A stretch of DNA of 64,000 nt from Halopiger goleimassiliensis (GCF_000455345.1 NZ_HG315690.1:248001-312000); one strand, 5' to 3'; positions 26,315 to 39,038 are shown, numbered from the stretch's first letter. Notes: generated by a model not told the origin, from the sequence alone. Translations and numbers: made by a program.

Positions 26315-28042
26315 TTAGGTCCCCTCCGTAGTCTCGCTGTCGTCGTCAGCCTCGTCGTCGACCGTACCGCCGTCAGTGGCGACGTCCCCGTCGGTCGTGC
26401 CGCCGTCGGTGGCGACGTCTTCGGCGGTTTCCATGCGGCTCATCGGCTCGGGGCTGTGACACTGGCGGACGAGGCGCTTGATCTCGACCGGCGGGTCGTC
26501 CGTGGCGATCGAGACGACGACGATCACGGCGAAGACGATCGGTACGCCGACGAGTGCGGACGCCGTCGCCGGCACCCACGTCGCGAGTTCCGGGACGACC
26601 GCCTCCTCGACGCCGGTGTACATCGGGATCACGGTATCGTTGAGGATCGCGCCGAACGAGATCACCATCCCGGTGAGCATGCCCGCGATCGCCCCTTCCC
26701 TGGTCGTGTTCTCCCACCAGAGCCCGAGGAAGAACACGGGGAAGAAGATACAGCCGGCGATGGCGAACGCCATCGCGACGAGTTCGGCGATCAGCGCGGG
26801 CGGGTTGAGCCCGACGAGGGTGACCAGTGCCCCGATCCCGAGGATCGTCGTTCGCCCGACGATCAGCTGTTCGCGCTGGGTCGCGTCCGGCTTGTAGAGG
26901 TTCGTGTAGATGTCGTGGGCGGCCGCCGAGGAGGCCGTGATGAACAGCCCTGCGGCGGTCGCGAGCGCCGCCGCGACTGCACCGGCGGCGACCAGCCCGA
27001 CCAACCACGTCGGCAGTTCGGCGAGCTGAGCGGTCAACACCACGAGGGCGTCGGCTTCCACGCCCGCCATGTCGGTGAACGTGCCTGCGCCGGGTCCGTC
27101 CGCGTACAGCAGGCCGCCGAAGATGGCGTAGGTCGCGGTGCCCCAGTAGAGCAGGCAGATGAAGAACAGGCCCCAGACGGTCGACCAGCGGGCGGTCCGC
27201 TCGTTCTCGACCGTGTAGAAGCGCACGAGGACGTGTGGGAGCCCGCAGGTCCCAACGATCAGGCTAAACGCCAGCGCGATCCAGCCGTAGTAGCTCGCGT
27301 TCGCGAACGGCTCGACGAACTGCGCCTCGAGGCTGGCAGCTTCGGCCATCTGTGACCCGGCTTCCAGGTACGGGAGCGCGAGCGACCAGCCCTGGGCCCA
27401 GCCGGTCGCGTAAAGTCCGAGCGTAAAGGCGATGATGAGGATGACGTACTGGATCGCCATGTTCTTCGTCGTCCCCAGCATCCCCGAGAGGGCGACGTAG
27501 CCGATGGTGACGCCCATCAGCAGGATGACGCCGACCTCGTAGGAGACACCGAAGATGTACTGGGCCATCAGCCCCATCCCGCTGGCCTGGCCGACCGCGT
27601 AGACGAACGCGATCGCGAGCGTGGTGAACGCGGCGAGACCGCGCGCCCAGTCCGAGTAGAACCGGTCACCGACGAAGTCGGGGGCCGTGTACTTCCCGAA
27701 CCGGCGGAACTGGGCGGCCATGAAGATGAGCAGGATGAAATAGCCCGTCGTCCAGCCGACGACGTACGCCAGCCCGAAGTAGCCAAGCGTCGCGATCGTC
27801 GCCGCGACGCCGAGGTACGAGGCGGCGCTCATCCAGTTGGCACCGATCGCCATCCCGTTCTCGATCGACCCGATCGACCGGCCGGCGACCCACAGTTCGT
27901 CGACCGCAGCGACGCGGAAGAAGTAGCCGACGCCGAGGAACAGCGCGAGCATCGCGGCGACCGTCAGCGCGGGCACCAGTTTGAACTCGCCGACGTCCAG
28001 CGCCGTCTCCTGGAGCACCACCGGATCGACCAGTTCGAACAT
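26315..28042 (-). CDS. Sodium:solute symporter, acetate/monocarboxylate type (ActP-like)
   Basis: A 575-residue SSS-family symporter with about 13 transmembrane helices, the first at residues about 26-46 (LVPALTVAAMLALFLGVGYFF). Strong family marks include GRSIGSIENGMAIGANWMSAASYLGV and VYAVGQASGMGLMAQYIFG. The C-terminal cytosolic tail is low-complexity (TDGG repeats rich in Asp/Thr). The small partner subunit (DUF4212) overlaps upstream by one base, as for ActP/YjcH, and acetyl-CoA synthetase lies immediately beyond, so acetate or another short carboxylate is the likely substrate. Driven by sodium gradient, which suits a halophile. Confidence 0.92.
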   Translation of the reverse strand: MFELVDPVVLQETALDVGEFKLVPALTVAAMLALFLGVGYFFRVAAVDELWVAGRSIGSIENGMAIGANWMSAASYLGVAATIATLGYFGLAYVVGWTTGYFILLIFMAAQFRRFGKYTAPDFVGDRFYSDWARGLAAFTTLAIAFVYAVGQASGMGLMAQYIFGVSYEVGVILLMGVTIGYVALSGMLGTTKNMAIQYVILIIAFTLGLYATGWAQGWSLALPYLEAGSQMAEAASLEAQFVEPFANASYYGWIALAFSLIVGTCGLPHVLVRFYTVENERTARWSTVWGLFFICLLYWGTATYAIFGGLLYADGPGAGTFTDMAGVEADALVVLTAQLAELPTWLVGLVAAGAVAAALATAAGLFITASSAAAHDIYTNLYKPDATQREQLIVGRTTILGIGALVTLVGLNPPALIAELVAMAFAIAGCIFFPVFFLGLWWENTTREGAIAGMLTGMVISFGAILNDTVIPMYTGVEEAVVPELATWVPATASALVGVPIVFAVIVVVSIATDDPPVEIKRLVRQCHSPEPMSRMETAEDVATDGGTTDGDVATDGGTVDDEADDDSETTEGT

Positions 28043-28464
28043 CAGTCGTCACCTCCGTCGGTCGCGACGGTGCTGCTCGCGTCCGATTCCTCCTCTTCCT
28101 CGTGGGAGATGCCGTACTTGGCGTCGAGTCGGTCGCGCTGCACTGCGTAGGCGACCGACAGCACGAGCGCACCCAGCGGCACCCCGATCGCAGTCAGGAT
28201 GAAGTGCAACGGGTAGCCGCCGAGGACGGTCGTCCCGGTCATCACGTCCGGCACGAGCAACGTCAGAGTCGTGGGACCGAACACGACCAGGGCCCAGCCG
28301 ATAAAGGCCGCCCAGATCACGCGGAGGTGATCCCGCATGAACGGGGTCGCCGGTTTGAAGATGTTTATCTCCTCGTCGAGGTACGCTTCCGTCGTCACGC
28401 CACCGTCGGTCTCGAGATCACCCGAGTCGTGGTCACCCGAGTCGTGGCTGTTATTATCTGACAT
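28042..28464 (-). CDS. DUF4212 small subunit of SSS symporter
   Basis: A 140-residue membrane protein with two transmembrane helices, about 51-72 (LRVIWAAFIGWALVVFGPTTL) and 83-106 (GGYPLHFILTAIGVPLGALVLS). Both termini are acidic. The pattern matches the DUF4212/YjcH small subunit that is encoded next to ActP-like symporters and is thought to assist or regulate them. Its stop shares one base with the symporter ATG, so the two are translationally coupled. First gene of the transport operon, 56 bp downstream of the acetyl-CoA synthetase gene on the same strand. Confidence 0.9.
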   Translation of the reverse strand: MSDNNSHDSGDHDSGDLETDGGVTTEAYLDEEINIFKPATPFMRDHLRVIWAAFIGWALVVFGPTTLTLLVPDVMTGTTVLGGYPLHFILTAIGVPLGALVLSVAYAVQRDRLDAKYGISHEEEEESDASSTVATDGGDD

Positions 28465-28520
28465 GATTTGTGTATCGCTGGTGTAGTCTCACGCTGTGCG
28501 TTCGAAAACCTACTGGCCCG

Positions 28521-30500
<1,980 letters not shown>

Positions 30501-30524
30501 GATACAGACAACCAATCTACTACA

Positions 30525-30538
30525 GCGATAGTAAAGTG
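30525..30538 (-). promoter_or_regulatory. Promoter of first acs gene
   Basis: Leftward TATA-like TTTACTAT (reverse complement of 30528-30535) about 25-30 nt before the ATG at 30500. The region from 30543 to 30748 between this and the Bat-like gene has no recognisable gene; it contains an AT-richer stretch near 30597-30620 that could take regulators. Confidence 0.45.
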
Positions 30539-30748
30539 CGACTCTAGCTGTGCAAAACCTTCCGGGTTATCCAGTGGCACGAGGGTTCGTTACGTCGATA
30601 TCTCTTCGAATATTGGCGTATCGGGCGATCGAGTCTCCGGTACGTCCCGGCGCGACGAGCCGTTCGAGACCGGCTACCTCCGGCCTGAGTTCGTCCGTCC
30701 ACGTGGCCAAACTCTCTAGACGGGCAGGACCCTCCGCTCGAGCGCCGG

Positions 30749-32986
30749 TCATTCCTCCGTTCCCGCGGGCATCTCCTCGGCCGGATCGTCGAAGAAGGTT
30801 CGCAACAGTTCGTGTTGTCCCTTCCGCAGGTGGTTGTGCAACGTCGGCGACGAGATGCCCATCGCGTCGGCGACCTCCTCGGCCGTGCTCTCTCGGGGCC
30901 AGTCGTAGTAGCCGGCGAAGTAGGCCGCTCGCAACGCCGCCTGCTGACGGTCTGTCAGTCGGTCCTCGAGTCCCTCGCGGTACTCCCGGGCAGTCTGGAC
31001 GGTCCGCTCGACCGCCCGCTTGCCGACCAGTTCCGAGTCCGGGAACGCCGCTCGAAGCCCGTCGACGATCGTCCGGAGGTCGGCGTCGGCGGCAGACTCG
31101 CCGGTGATCGTCGCCGCTCCGTCCTCGAAGACCGCGTCGACGACCGTCACGCCGTACTCGGTCAGCGTCAGCGTCGGCGAGGACCCCTCGACGACGAACT
31201 CGACGCGCCAGCCGCCCTCGTAGGTCTCGACCAGTCGACAGTCGTCGATGTTCGGTTCCGACGCCGCCAGATCGAACACCGCGGCCGGCGAGGCCCCCTC
31301 GAGGCGGAGGTAGTACAGTTTGGTCGACTCCGAGACCGCGACGAGCGAGTCGAGTTCGAACCGGCAGTCGAGTCGCTTCGAGGCGTCGACGAAGAACGAG
31401 GCGTCGTCCCGACAGACGACCTCGAGTTCGACGACGCGATCCGAGAGCAGGAGGTTCCGCCGGCGGACGGCCGCGATACCGTACCCGACCTGACGGCCGA
31501 TGGTCGCGAGCCACCGTCGCTCCTCGGTCCCGAAGGCGTCCGCCCGACTCGTCGCGACCGTCAGCGTGCCGTACGTGGTATCGCCGTAGGTGAGCGGCAC
31601 GCGGGCGAGGGTGGCGTCGGCCGACTCGCCGTCGAGGTCGGTGCGCACGTCCGCGGTCGCGATCGGTAGGTCGTCCTCGTCCCCGGTAGCGCCACCGGTC
31701 GACTCACCGTCATCGGTCCCGATCCCGTCCGTCTCGTCCCAACGCTCGGGCGCGAGGCCGTCGACCGCCTCCGGACTGAGACCGCTGACGGTCCGCCACT
31801 CCCGACGGCGATCGGACGTCGTCTGCCGGTCGATCCAGGCCGCGTCGTAGGCGTCTCCGGCGGCGAGTGATCCACACGCGTTCGTCTCGAGTTCCTCGTG
31901 ATCGCTCGAGTCGAGCAGCGCCCGCGTCAGTGCCCGGTGCCGGCGGGCGATCGCGTACTGACGCTCGAGCGCGTCTCGCTCGTTTTCGACGGCCTCGAGC
32001 GCCGCCCGCTGTGCGGAGACGTCGCGGACGAAGACGGCGTAGCCCCGGTGCCGACCGCGGTCGTCCCGTAGCGGCGAGATCACCTCCGCGGCACGGAACC
32101 GCGAGCCGTCCTTGTGGAGACGCCAGCCTTCCGTCTCGGTGCCCGACTCCTCGAGGGCGGTCGAGAGAATCCGCTCGGGAACGCCGTCCTCGACGGCCTC
32201 CTCGGGGTAGAAGGCGGAGACGTGGGTCCCGACGATTTCGCCGGCCCGGTAGCCGAACAGCGCAGCGCCGCTGCGGTTCCAGCGGTCGACGTACCCCTCC
32301 TCGTCGAGTCGTAACAGCGCGTAGCGGTCGCTGGCGGCGAGCAACAGCCGGATCACGCTGTCGTCGCCGACCACTGGCTCCGACCGGGACCGCTCCCCGC
32401 CCGGGCCGCCGGTTCGCTCGACGGACGCGAACGCGTCGACGAGTTCGGCATCCGTCGGCTCCGGAAAGTACGGTTCGAGGGCCTCGAAGCTCCCCCAGCC
32501 GCCGGCGGCCTTGACGGCGCTCGGGTTCACCTCGAGGTCGACCAATGACCGACGGGCGAAGTAGTGTCTGAGATCGCTCGAGGAGACGTCCGCAAGCGAC
32601 GGATCGTCGAACGTCTCGGCCGCCCGGTCGGCGACGTCGGCGACGAGCATCTGGAGGCGACGCGGCGTCACCGAAAAGAGCCGGTCTTCGGCCGAGAGGC
32701 CGTTACTCCGTGCGTATCGGCGGAGTTCTCGCTCAACTCTGGTCGGCAGGTAGGCGGTTCGCCCCTCCCGGCCGTTGACGCCGGGAACGCGCACGAGGTA
32801 TCGTGGCGGATCCATCCGCACCTGTTCGACGTCGTCGATGGTCACCGCCGCGAGTTCGGCCGGCCGGAGGCCGACTTCCCCGCACAACCGCACGACCAGC
32901 GCCTCCCGGTAGGTCTCCGCGGCGTCGAGCAACGACTCGTACTGCCGCCGCGTGAGAATCTCGTCCCGACTCCCCTCGAGAGCCAT
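30749..32986 (-). CDS. Bat-like regulator with recombinase-like N-domain, PAS and HTH-10
   Basis: A 745-residue transcriptional regulator. Residues about 1-180 look like a tyrosine-recombinase catalytic domain: Arg41 in GLRPAEL, Arg140-His141 in SSDLRHYFA, Trp164 in GGWGSF and Tyr173 in LEPYF; the first His of the HxxR box is Ser137. Next come a PAS domain (about 210-340, WNRSGAALFGYRAGEIVG), a GAF-like domain (about 350-515) and the Bat/HTH-10 C-terminus ending LTDRQQAALRAAYFAGYYDWPRESTAEEVADAMGISSPTLHNHL. Between two acs genes, so acetate metabolism is the likely target. DNA cleavage is unlikely; the N-domain may only bind DNA. Confidence 0.88.
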   Translation of the reverse strand: MALEGSRDEILTRRQYESLLDAAETYREALVVRLCGEVGLRPAELAAVTIDDVEQVRMDPPRYLVRVPGVNGREGRTAYLPTRVERELRRYARSNGLSAEDRLFSVTPRRLQMLVADVADRAAETFDDPSLADVSSSDLRHYFARRSLVDLEVNPSAVKAAGGWGSFEALEPYFPEPTDAELVDAFASVERTGGPGGERSRSEPVVGDDSVIRLLLAASDRYALLRLDEEGYVDRWNRSGAALFGYRAGEIVGTHVSAFYPEEAVEDGVPERILSTALEESGTETEGWRLHKDGSRFRAAEVISPLRDDRGRHRGYAVFVRDVSAQRAALEAVENERDALERQYAIARRHRALTRALLDSSDHEELETNACGSLAAGDAYDAAWIDRQTTSDRRREWRTVSGLSPEAVDGLAPERWDETDGIGTDDGESTGGATGDEDDLPIATADVRTDLDGESADATLARVPLTYGDTTYGTLTVATSRADAFGTEERRWLATIGRQVGYGIAAVRRRNLLLSDRVVELEVVCRDDASFFVDASKRLDCRFELDSLVAVSESTKLYYLRLEGASPAAVFDLAASEPNIDDCRLVETYEGGWRVEFVVEGSSPTLTLTEYGVTVVDAVFEDGAATITGESAADADLRTIVDGLRAAFPDSELVGKRAVERTVQTAREYREGLEDRLTDRQQAALRAAYFAGYYDWPRESTAEEVADAMGISSPTLHNHLRKGQHELLRTFFDDPAEEMPAGTEE

Positions 32987-33109
32987 GCTTCGCAGTTTCC
33001 ATTGAGACGAACATAATCCTATCGCTGTATCGACCGAATACGAACTGGGTCCCGATTGTAGCGTCGGTACGTGCTATCAACGGGTTTCGAGTTATCTGGA
33101 TCTGCGAAA

Positions 33110-35089
<1,980 letters not shown>

Positions 35090-35186
35090 GCTCGTGGCAA
35101 CCCAGGATGGTCAGCGGAATAAACGTTGCCCGAAATCGGGGACGGCGGACGGGTCGATCCGCGGGTCGCTGGGCCACGCAACGGCC

Positions 35187-35681
35187 TCAGTCGCCCATCG
35201 AGTCGACGTCCGTGATCTCGTCGGGGTCGACGTCCTCCTCGGGTCTGCGAACGACGTAGACGTCGTAGCGCGAGTCGTTCGCCACCGGACTGCCGACGCT
35301 CGACTGCGGGGCGATCACCGAGCCGGCGTTCTCGGAGCCGATGAAGACGACGCTGGCGTCGATCTCGGCAGCGACGCGACGGATCTCGCGGACGACCTCC
35401 GTCGTCGCGGTCGCGGTCGGTTCGTCGGAACTCACTCGTTCGGTTCGAAACGTCGCCTCGGGTGCGACGTCGTCGGCGCGACGCTGCAGTCCCGCGGCGA
35501 TAGCCTCCGGATCGAACGGCTCACCCTGCGTGATCCAGTTGCGCTCCCTGGCGTACTCGGCGTCGTCCGGAATGACGGTCAGTACGACGACGTCCTCGTC
35601 CAGCAGGTCCCCGAAGGTCGACGCCCTCTCGAGGGCCTTCGTCGCCAACTCCGAGCCGTCGAACGGAACGAGCAGTGCCAT
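35187..35681 (-). CDS. Universal stress protein-like, diverged
   Basis: A 164-residue UspA-fold protein: MALLVPFDGSELATKALERASTFG at the start, then VVLTVIPDDAEYARERNWI, and ASVVFIGSENAGSVIAPQSSVGSPVANDSRYDVYVVRRPEEDVDPDEI at the end. The final loop lacks the usual GRxG glycine signature, so ATP binding is doubtful; it resembles the non-nucleotide class. Third of four usp genes in the acetate island, 97 bp downstream of the second acs gene and on the same strand, so co-transcription is possible. Confidence 0.87.
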   Translation of the reverse strand: MALLVPFDGSELATKALERASTFGDLLDEDVVVLTVIPDDAEYARERNWITQGEPFDPEAIAAGLQRRADDVAPEATFRTERVSSDEPTATATTEVVREIRRVAAEIDASVVFIGSENAGSVIAPQSSVGSPVANDSRYDVYVVRRPEEDVDPDEITDVDSMGD

Positions 35682-35737
35682 ACCGTGTGGTCACGACAAC
35701 TGGCGAGGTAAATGTTCGGCTTCGAACATTCCGTGGC

Positions 35738-36169
35738 CTACGCGGGGGCGTCGACGACCAGCACCGGCCGATCGGCGGTCCTGACGAGGCGATCGACGGT
35801 ACTCCCCAGCAACGACCCTTTGAACGACGACCGCCCGCGGGACCCGACGACGACCGCGTCGACGTCGCGCTCGTCCGCGTACGCGAGCACCTCCTCGTGC
35901 GGGACGCCGGCTCGGATCGCCGTTTCGACCGCTACCCCCGCGGCTTCGGCTCGCTCCTCGATCGTCTCGAGCCACGTGGAGGCCCGTTCCCGCCGACGCT
36001 CCTCGGCGGTCTCGGGATCGACGATCGCGTTGTCGTACTCGGTTCGTGAGTCCACGACGGCGACGCCGTACACCCGTGCCTCGAGGTCGGCGGCGAGTCC
36101 GACCGCGTGTTCGACGGCCTCGTCGGCGGCCTCGCTCCCGTCCGTCGCGACGAGAAGAGCGTCGTACAT
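35738..36169 (-). CDS. Universal stress protein (UspA family)
   Basis: A 143-residue UspA domain: YDALLVATDGSEAADEAVEHAVGLAADL at the start and VVVGSRGRSSFKGSLLGSTVDRLVRTADRPVLVVDAP at the end, with the conserved glycines partly replaced (GRSSFKG), still compatible with ATP binding. The ATG at 36169 starts exactly at the first strand; longer upstream frames are Arg-rich and look non-coding. Sits 56 bp upstream of the preceding usp gene and divergent from the small membrane protein. Confidence 0.92.
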   Translation of the reverse strand: MYDALLVATDGSEAADEAVEHAVGLAADLEARVYGVAVVDSRTEYDNAIVDPETAEERRRERASTWLETIEERAEAAGVAVETAIRAGVPHEEVLAYADERDVDAVVVGSRGRSSFKGSLLGSTVDRLVRTADRPVLVVDAPA

Positions 36170-36276
36170 GCGCGACGCTACGGCCCCGGCCCCCAAGGAT
36201 GTACCCCCGAAGGAGCGACTCGTGATCGGATTTCCCATGACGGTAGCACTATATATCGCGGTTCGCAAGAGCCGAT

Positions 36277-36525
36277 ATGTCGGACAACCCAGGGACCGGT
36301 CCATCGGAGGAAGTCCCCGTCGAACGCAGGGACCTGGTCGTACTCGCGGTCGTTTCGGTCGTCGGCGGCGTTCTCGTCTCGAGTTGGCTGGTGACGCCGG
36401 GGCTGACGCCACAGTACATCCAGGGGATCTTCGTCGGCGCGTGTCTCACGGCGTTTTTCCTCTTCATCCCGGTCATGGGCGCACGGCTGTTCATCGACGA
36501 CTGGCGGAACGAGAGCGACGAGTAA
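36277..36525 (+). CDS. Small two-helix membrane protein
   Basis: An 82-residue protein with two predicted transmembrane helices, about residues 20-41 (LVVLAVVSVVGGVLVSSWLV) and 49-70 (IQGIFVGACLTAFFLFIPVMG), with an acidic N-terminus and DDWRNESDE tail. A strong TATATAT at 36249-36257 lies about 25 nt upstream, so the transcript is leaderless. It converges on the hyperacidic gene cluster, ending 41 bp from its last gene. Family not recognised; it could be unrelated to the cluster or a membrane partner of it. Confidence 0.8.
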   Translation: MSDNPGTGPSEEVPVERRDLVVLAVVSVVGGVLVSSWLVTPGLTPQYIQGIFVGACLTAFFLFIPVMGARLFIDDWRNESDE

Positions 36526-36566
36526 GCCGACCTGCGTCCGATTACGGGCGGGTGATCCGAACCTCC

Positions 36567-37439
36567 TCAGCCGTTCCTGTCCGGCATCGTCGAATGTCGG
36601 GCCGTGCCTTTCATATCCGGACGCTTCGAGGGCGGCGGTGCCATCGTCGAGTGACGGACGACGCCGCGCGAACTCGAGCGCCGGTCGTCACCACCGACGT
36701 CCATTCCGAGGAGTCCGTCGTCTTCGTCCGGTTCGTCCCCGTCGTCCGACGCCTCCCCCTCGCCGTCTTCATCGCGTTCCCCGTTCGACTCGGTATCCGA
36801 CCGCGCCGCCTCGAGTCGATCGCGCAGCCCCTGCATCTCGTCGCCGAACTCCGTGAGACTCGACTCGAGCGCCGACCCGAGAGCGTCGCCGAGATCGGAT
36901 TCGTCCTCGTCTCCCCCCTCGTCCGATCCAGTCACTTCGCCGGCGATCGTATCGATCAGGGAGCCGTCTTCTTCCTCCTCTTCCGCCGGCGTTTCGGACT
37001 CGTCGCCCGCCTCGTCAGTCTCGGTTTCGTCGGATTCCGTCTCGTCTCCGGCTTCGTCACCCGTCTCGCCGTCGGCCTCGGTCCGCTCGTCGTCGACGTG
37101 CTCCCGAAGCGTTCCCGCCGTCGCTTCGAGCGATTCCTCGTCCGCCGTCTCGGTCAGTTTCGCGAGGTGCAGGAGTCGGTTCAGTTCTTCGAGATCCTCG
37201 TCGTCGCCGCGAGCGATCGCTTCGGGGATCGAGTCGGGTTCGCTCCCGTCGGGCAGCGTATTCAGTCCCACCGCGTCGAGAATCTCCTCGGGAGCGTTCG
37301 ATTCGAGGAACTCGCTGGCCCGGGCGGCCGTCTCCTGAAGGGACGGGCCGCTCCCGTCGTCCGCCGAGACCAGTGATCGGGTCGATCGATCGGCGTCCTC
37401 GAGGATTTCGGTTACCTCTTCGTGTGTGTTCTGAGTCAT
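36567..37439 (-). CDS. Hyperacidic protein with C-terminal RHSTM repeat (cluster gene 4)
   Basis: A 290-residue protein of unknown function. Residues about 1-100 form a folded-looking helical region (ETAARASEFLESNAPEEILDAVGLN; EELNRLLHLAKL). The middle is a Glu/Asp/Thr/Ser low-complexity linker, with two islands: GSLIDTIAGEVTGS and DLGDALGSALESSLTEFGDEMQGLRDRLEAA. The C-terminus turns basic and contains two copies of RHSTM, joined by a Pro/Lys/Arg stretch (APPPSKRPDMKG), a striking contrast to the acidic body. Last gene of four in the same direction. No signal peptide or membrane helix. Could be a scaffold or client-tagged protein. Confidence 0.75.
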   Translation of the reverse strand: MTQNTHEEVTEILEDADRSTRSLVSADDGSGPSLQETAARASEFLESNAPEEILDAVGLNTLPDGSEPDSIPEAIARGDDEDLEELNRLLHLAKLTETADEESLEATAGTLREHVDDERTEADGETGDEAGDETESDETETDEAGDESETPAEEEEEDGSLIDTIAGEVTGSDEGGDEDESDLGDALGSALESSLTEFGDEMQGLRDRLEAARSDTESNGERDEDGEGEASDDGDEPDEDDGLLGMDVGGDDRRSSSRGVVRHSTMAPPPSKRPDMKGTARHSTMPDRNG

Positions 37440-37491
37440 GGTATAGCGCGTTCGAGTACCGGGGTCCGATCGCCGTCGAAGGCGAGCGGCG

Positions 37492-38412
37492 CTAACTCGC
37501 TTCGGCCGCTTGCTCCGAGTCGTCCTCGCCCTCGTCGTTCTCGTCGGCGACCGTCTCGACGATCCGCTCGGTCATCTCCTCGCGACTGAGATTGGCCTTG
37601 ACGCCGACGTCCTTGGCCACCGACTGGAGGTCCTGGTAAGACATCACCCCGAGGAAGTCCTCGAGGGTTTCCCGTCTGAGGTCCGCGATGTCTTCGGCGG
37701 ACGGTTGGGAGCCCTCGCCCGCTGCTTCCGCCGTATCGTCGGCATCGGACTCGTCTTCCGCTGCCTCGGTTTCCTCGCTCGGTTCGTCTGCATCGGTCTC
37801 GTCCACGTCGCTCTCGTCCGCCGACTCGTCCTCGGCCGGTTCCGCTTCGGCGGCGTCCTCCTCGAGTTCGTCCTCGTCGTCGGAATCGCCGTCTACCTCC
37901 GCCTCGTCGCCGCTGACGGCGTCGGTAGCGTCCGCGGCGGCCCCGCTGACGCCCTCTGCGACCGACTCCGCGGCGTCTCGAGCGCTCTCGGCCGCGCCAC
38001 TCGATTCTTCGTCGCCCGCTTGGTCGCTCTCCGTGCCGACGTCAGTTTCGACGAGTCCCTCCAGCCCCTCTCCCTCGGTGACGGTCCCGGCGAGGGATTT
38101 GACCGACTCCGTCGCGTCGCTCTCCGTGAGCGTCTCGCGGAACGCGTCCCGAATCGCCGACGCGAGATCCGACTGGATCTCGGAACGGCTCTTCTCGGCT
38201 TCGAGTCCCTCCTCGAGGGTTTCGTGGATCGCGCGACCGATCGCCGTCCCCAGTTCGCGCCCGACGCGTTCGCCGAGTTGGCGGCCGACCGCCGCACCGA
38301 CTTCGCCGCCGTCGATGCTCTCCTCGATGCTGCCGTCGCCCAGCAGATCGGACACCTCGAGTTGGTCGCTGACCTCCTGGGCCACTAACGCTCTGAGTCC
38401 GTCCTCACTCAT
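37492..38412 (-). CDS. Hyperacidic protein with glycine zipper and Rho-N/SAP-like tail (cluster gene 3)
   Basis: A 306-residue protein. Near residues 30-60, GGEVGAAVGRQLGERVGR and the following GTAIGRAI have Gly every fourth or third residue, a glycine-zipper that is also seen in the neighbouring gene 38473-39036. A second helical island reads QSDLASAIRDAFRETL. A roughly 130-residue Glu/Asp/Ser/Ala low-complexity linker follows. The C-terminal 55 residues, including MSYQDLQSVAKDVGVKANLS and EEMTERIVETV, resemble the Rho-N or SAP/LEM nucleic-acid-binding helix pair. Unknown family; unusual combination of oligomerising helix and possible DNA-binding tail. Confidence 0.75.
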   Translation of the reverse strand: MSEDGLRALVAQEVSDQLEVSDLLGDGSIEESIDGGEVGAAVGRQLGERVGRELGTAIGRAIHETLEEGLEAEKSRSEIQSDLASAIRDAFRETLTESDATESVKSLAGTVTEGEGLEGLVETDVGTESDQAGDEESSGAAESARDAAESVAEGVSGAAADATDAVSGDEAEVDGDSDDEDELEEDAAEAEPAEDESADESDVDETDADEPSEETEAAEDESDADDTAEAAGEGSQPSAEDIADLRRETLEDFLGVMSYQDLQSVAKDVGVKANLSREEMTERIVETVADENDEGEDDSEQAAEAS

Positions 38413-38472
38413 CGGGCTCACCTCGAGCGACGGGCCGGAAATCGGCCGGGACGTCAGTTGGCAGTTCCATCG

Positions 38473-39036
38473 TTACTCCTCCTCGGATTCCGATTCGTCG
38501 GAATCCTCCGCCGAGTCCGACGACTGCTCGGTGTTCTCCTCCGATTCGGACGATTCCTCAGTTTCGTCGTCCTCCGTCCCGTCCTCCGCAGATTCTTCCC
38601 CGGCGTCTTCGGCGGATTCCTCGTCGGCTTCTTCGTCGGTCTCCTCGCCGGCGTCCTCGGCTTCTTCCTCGGCCCCCTCCTCGTCCGTCTCCTCCTCGAG
38701 TTCGTCTTCTTGGGCCTCCTTCTCGAGATCTTCCCCCTCGGACTCGTCCTCGAGTTCCTCTTCCTCGGCCTCGGCTTGTTCCTCGGATTCCTCCTCGGCT
38801 TCGTCGGCACCGAGCAGTTCGTCGACGACCATCTTGCCGATCGTCCGCCCGAGGTTCTCGCCGACCTTGCGGCCGATCATCGCTCCGATCTGCCCCCCGA
38901 GAGCCGCCCCCAGAGGTTTGTCCTCGTCGATCTCGTCCTCCCACTGGGTACCCTCGATCAGGTTCTGGACGTCGACGTTCTCGGTGATCTTCTCGTAGTC
39001 GATTCGCTGGGCCACGGTTTCGCCTTCGTCGCTCAT
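38473..39036 (-). CDS. Hyperacidic protein with glycine zipper (cluster gene 2)
   Basis: A 187-residue protein. The first 75 residues hold the ordered part: AQRIDYEKITENVDVQNLIEG, then LGAALGGQIGAMIGRKVGEN and LGRTIGKMVVDELL, a glycine zipper paralogous to that in gene 37492-38412. The remaining 110 residues are almost only Glu, Asp, Ser, Ala and Thr, with the repeats EEAEDAGEE and EESAED. No signal peptide. Glycine zippers pack helices in membranes or in amyloid-like assemblies. Gene starts 2 bp downstream of the preceding gene's stop, so the pair is co-translated. Confidence 0.75.
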   Translation of the reverse strand: MSDEGETVAQRIDYEKITENVDVQNLIEGTQWEDEIDEDKPLGAALGGQIGAMIGRKVGENLGRTIGKMVVDELLGADEAEEESEEQAEAEEEELEDESEGEDLEKEAQEDELEEETDEEGAEEEAEDAGEETDEEADEESAEDAGEESAEDGTEDDETEESSESEENTEQSSDSAEDSDESESEEE

Positions 39037-39038
39037 CG

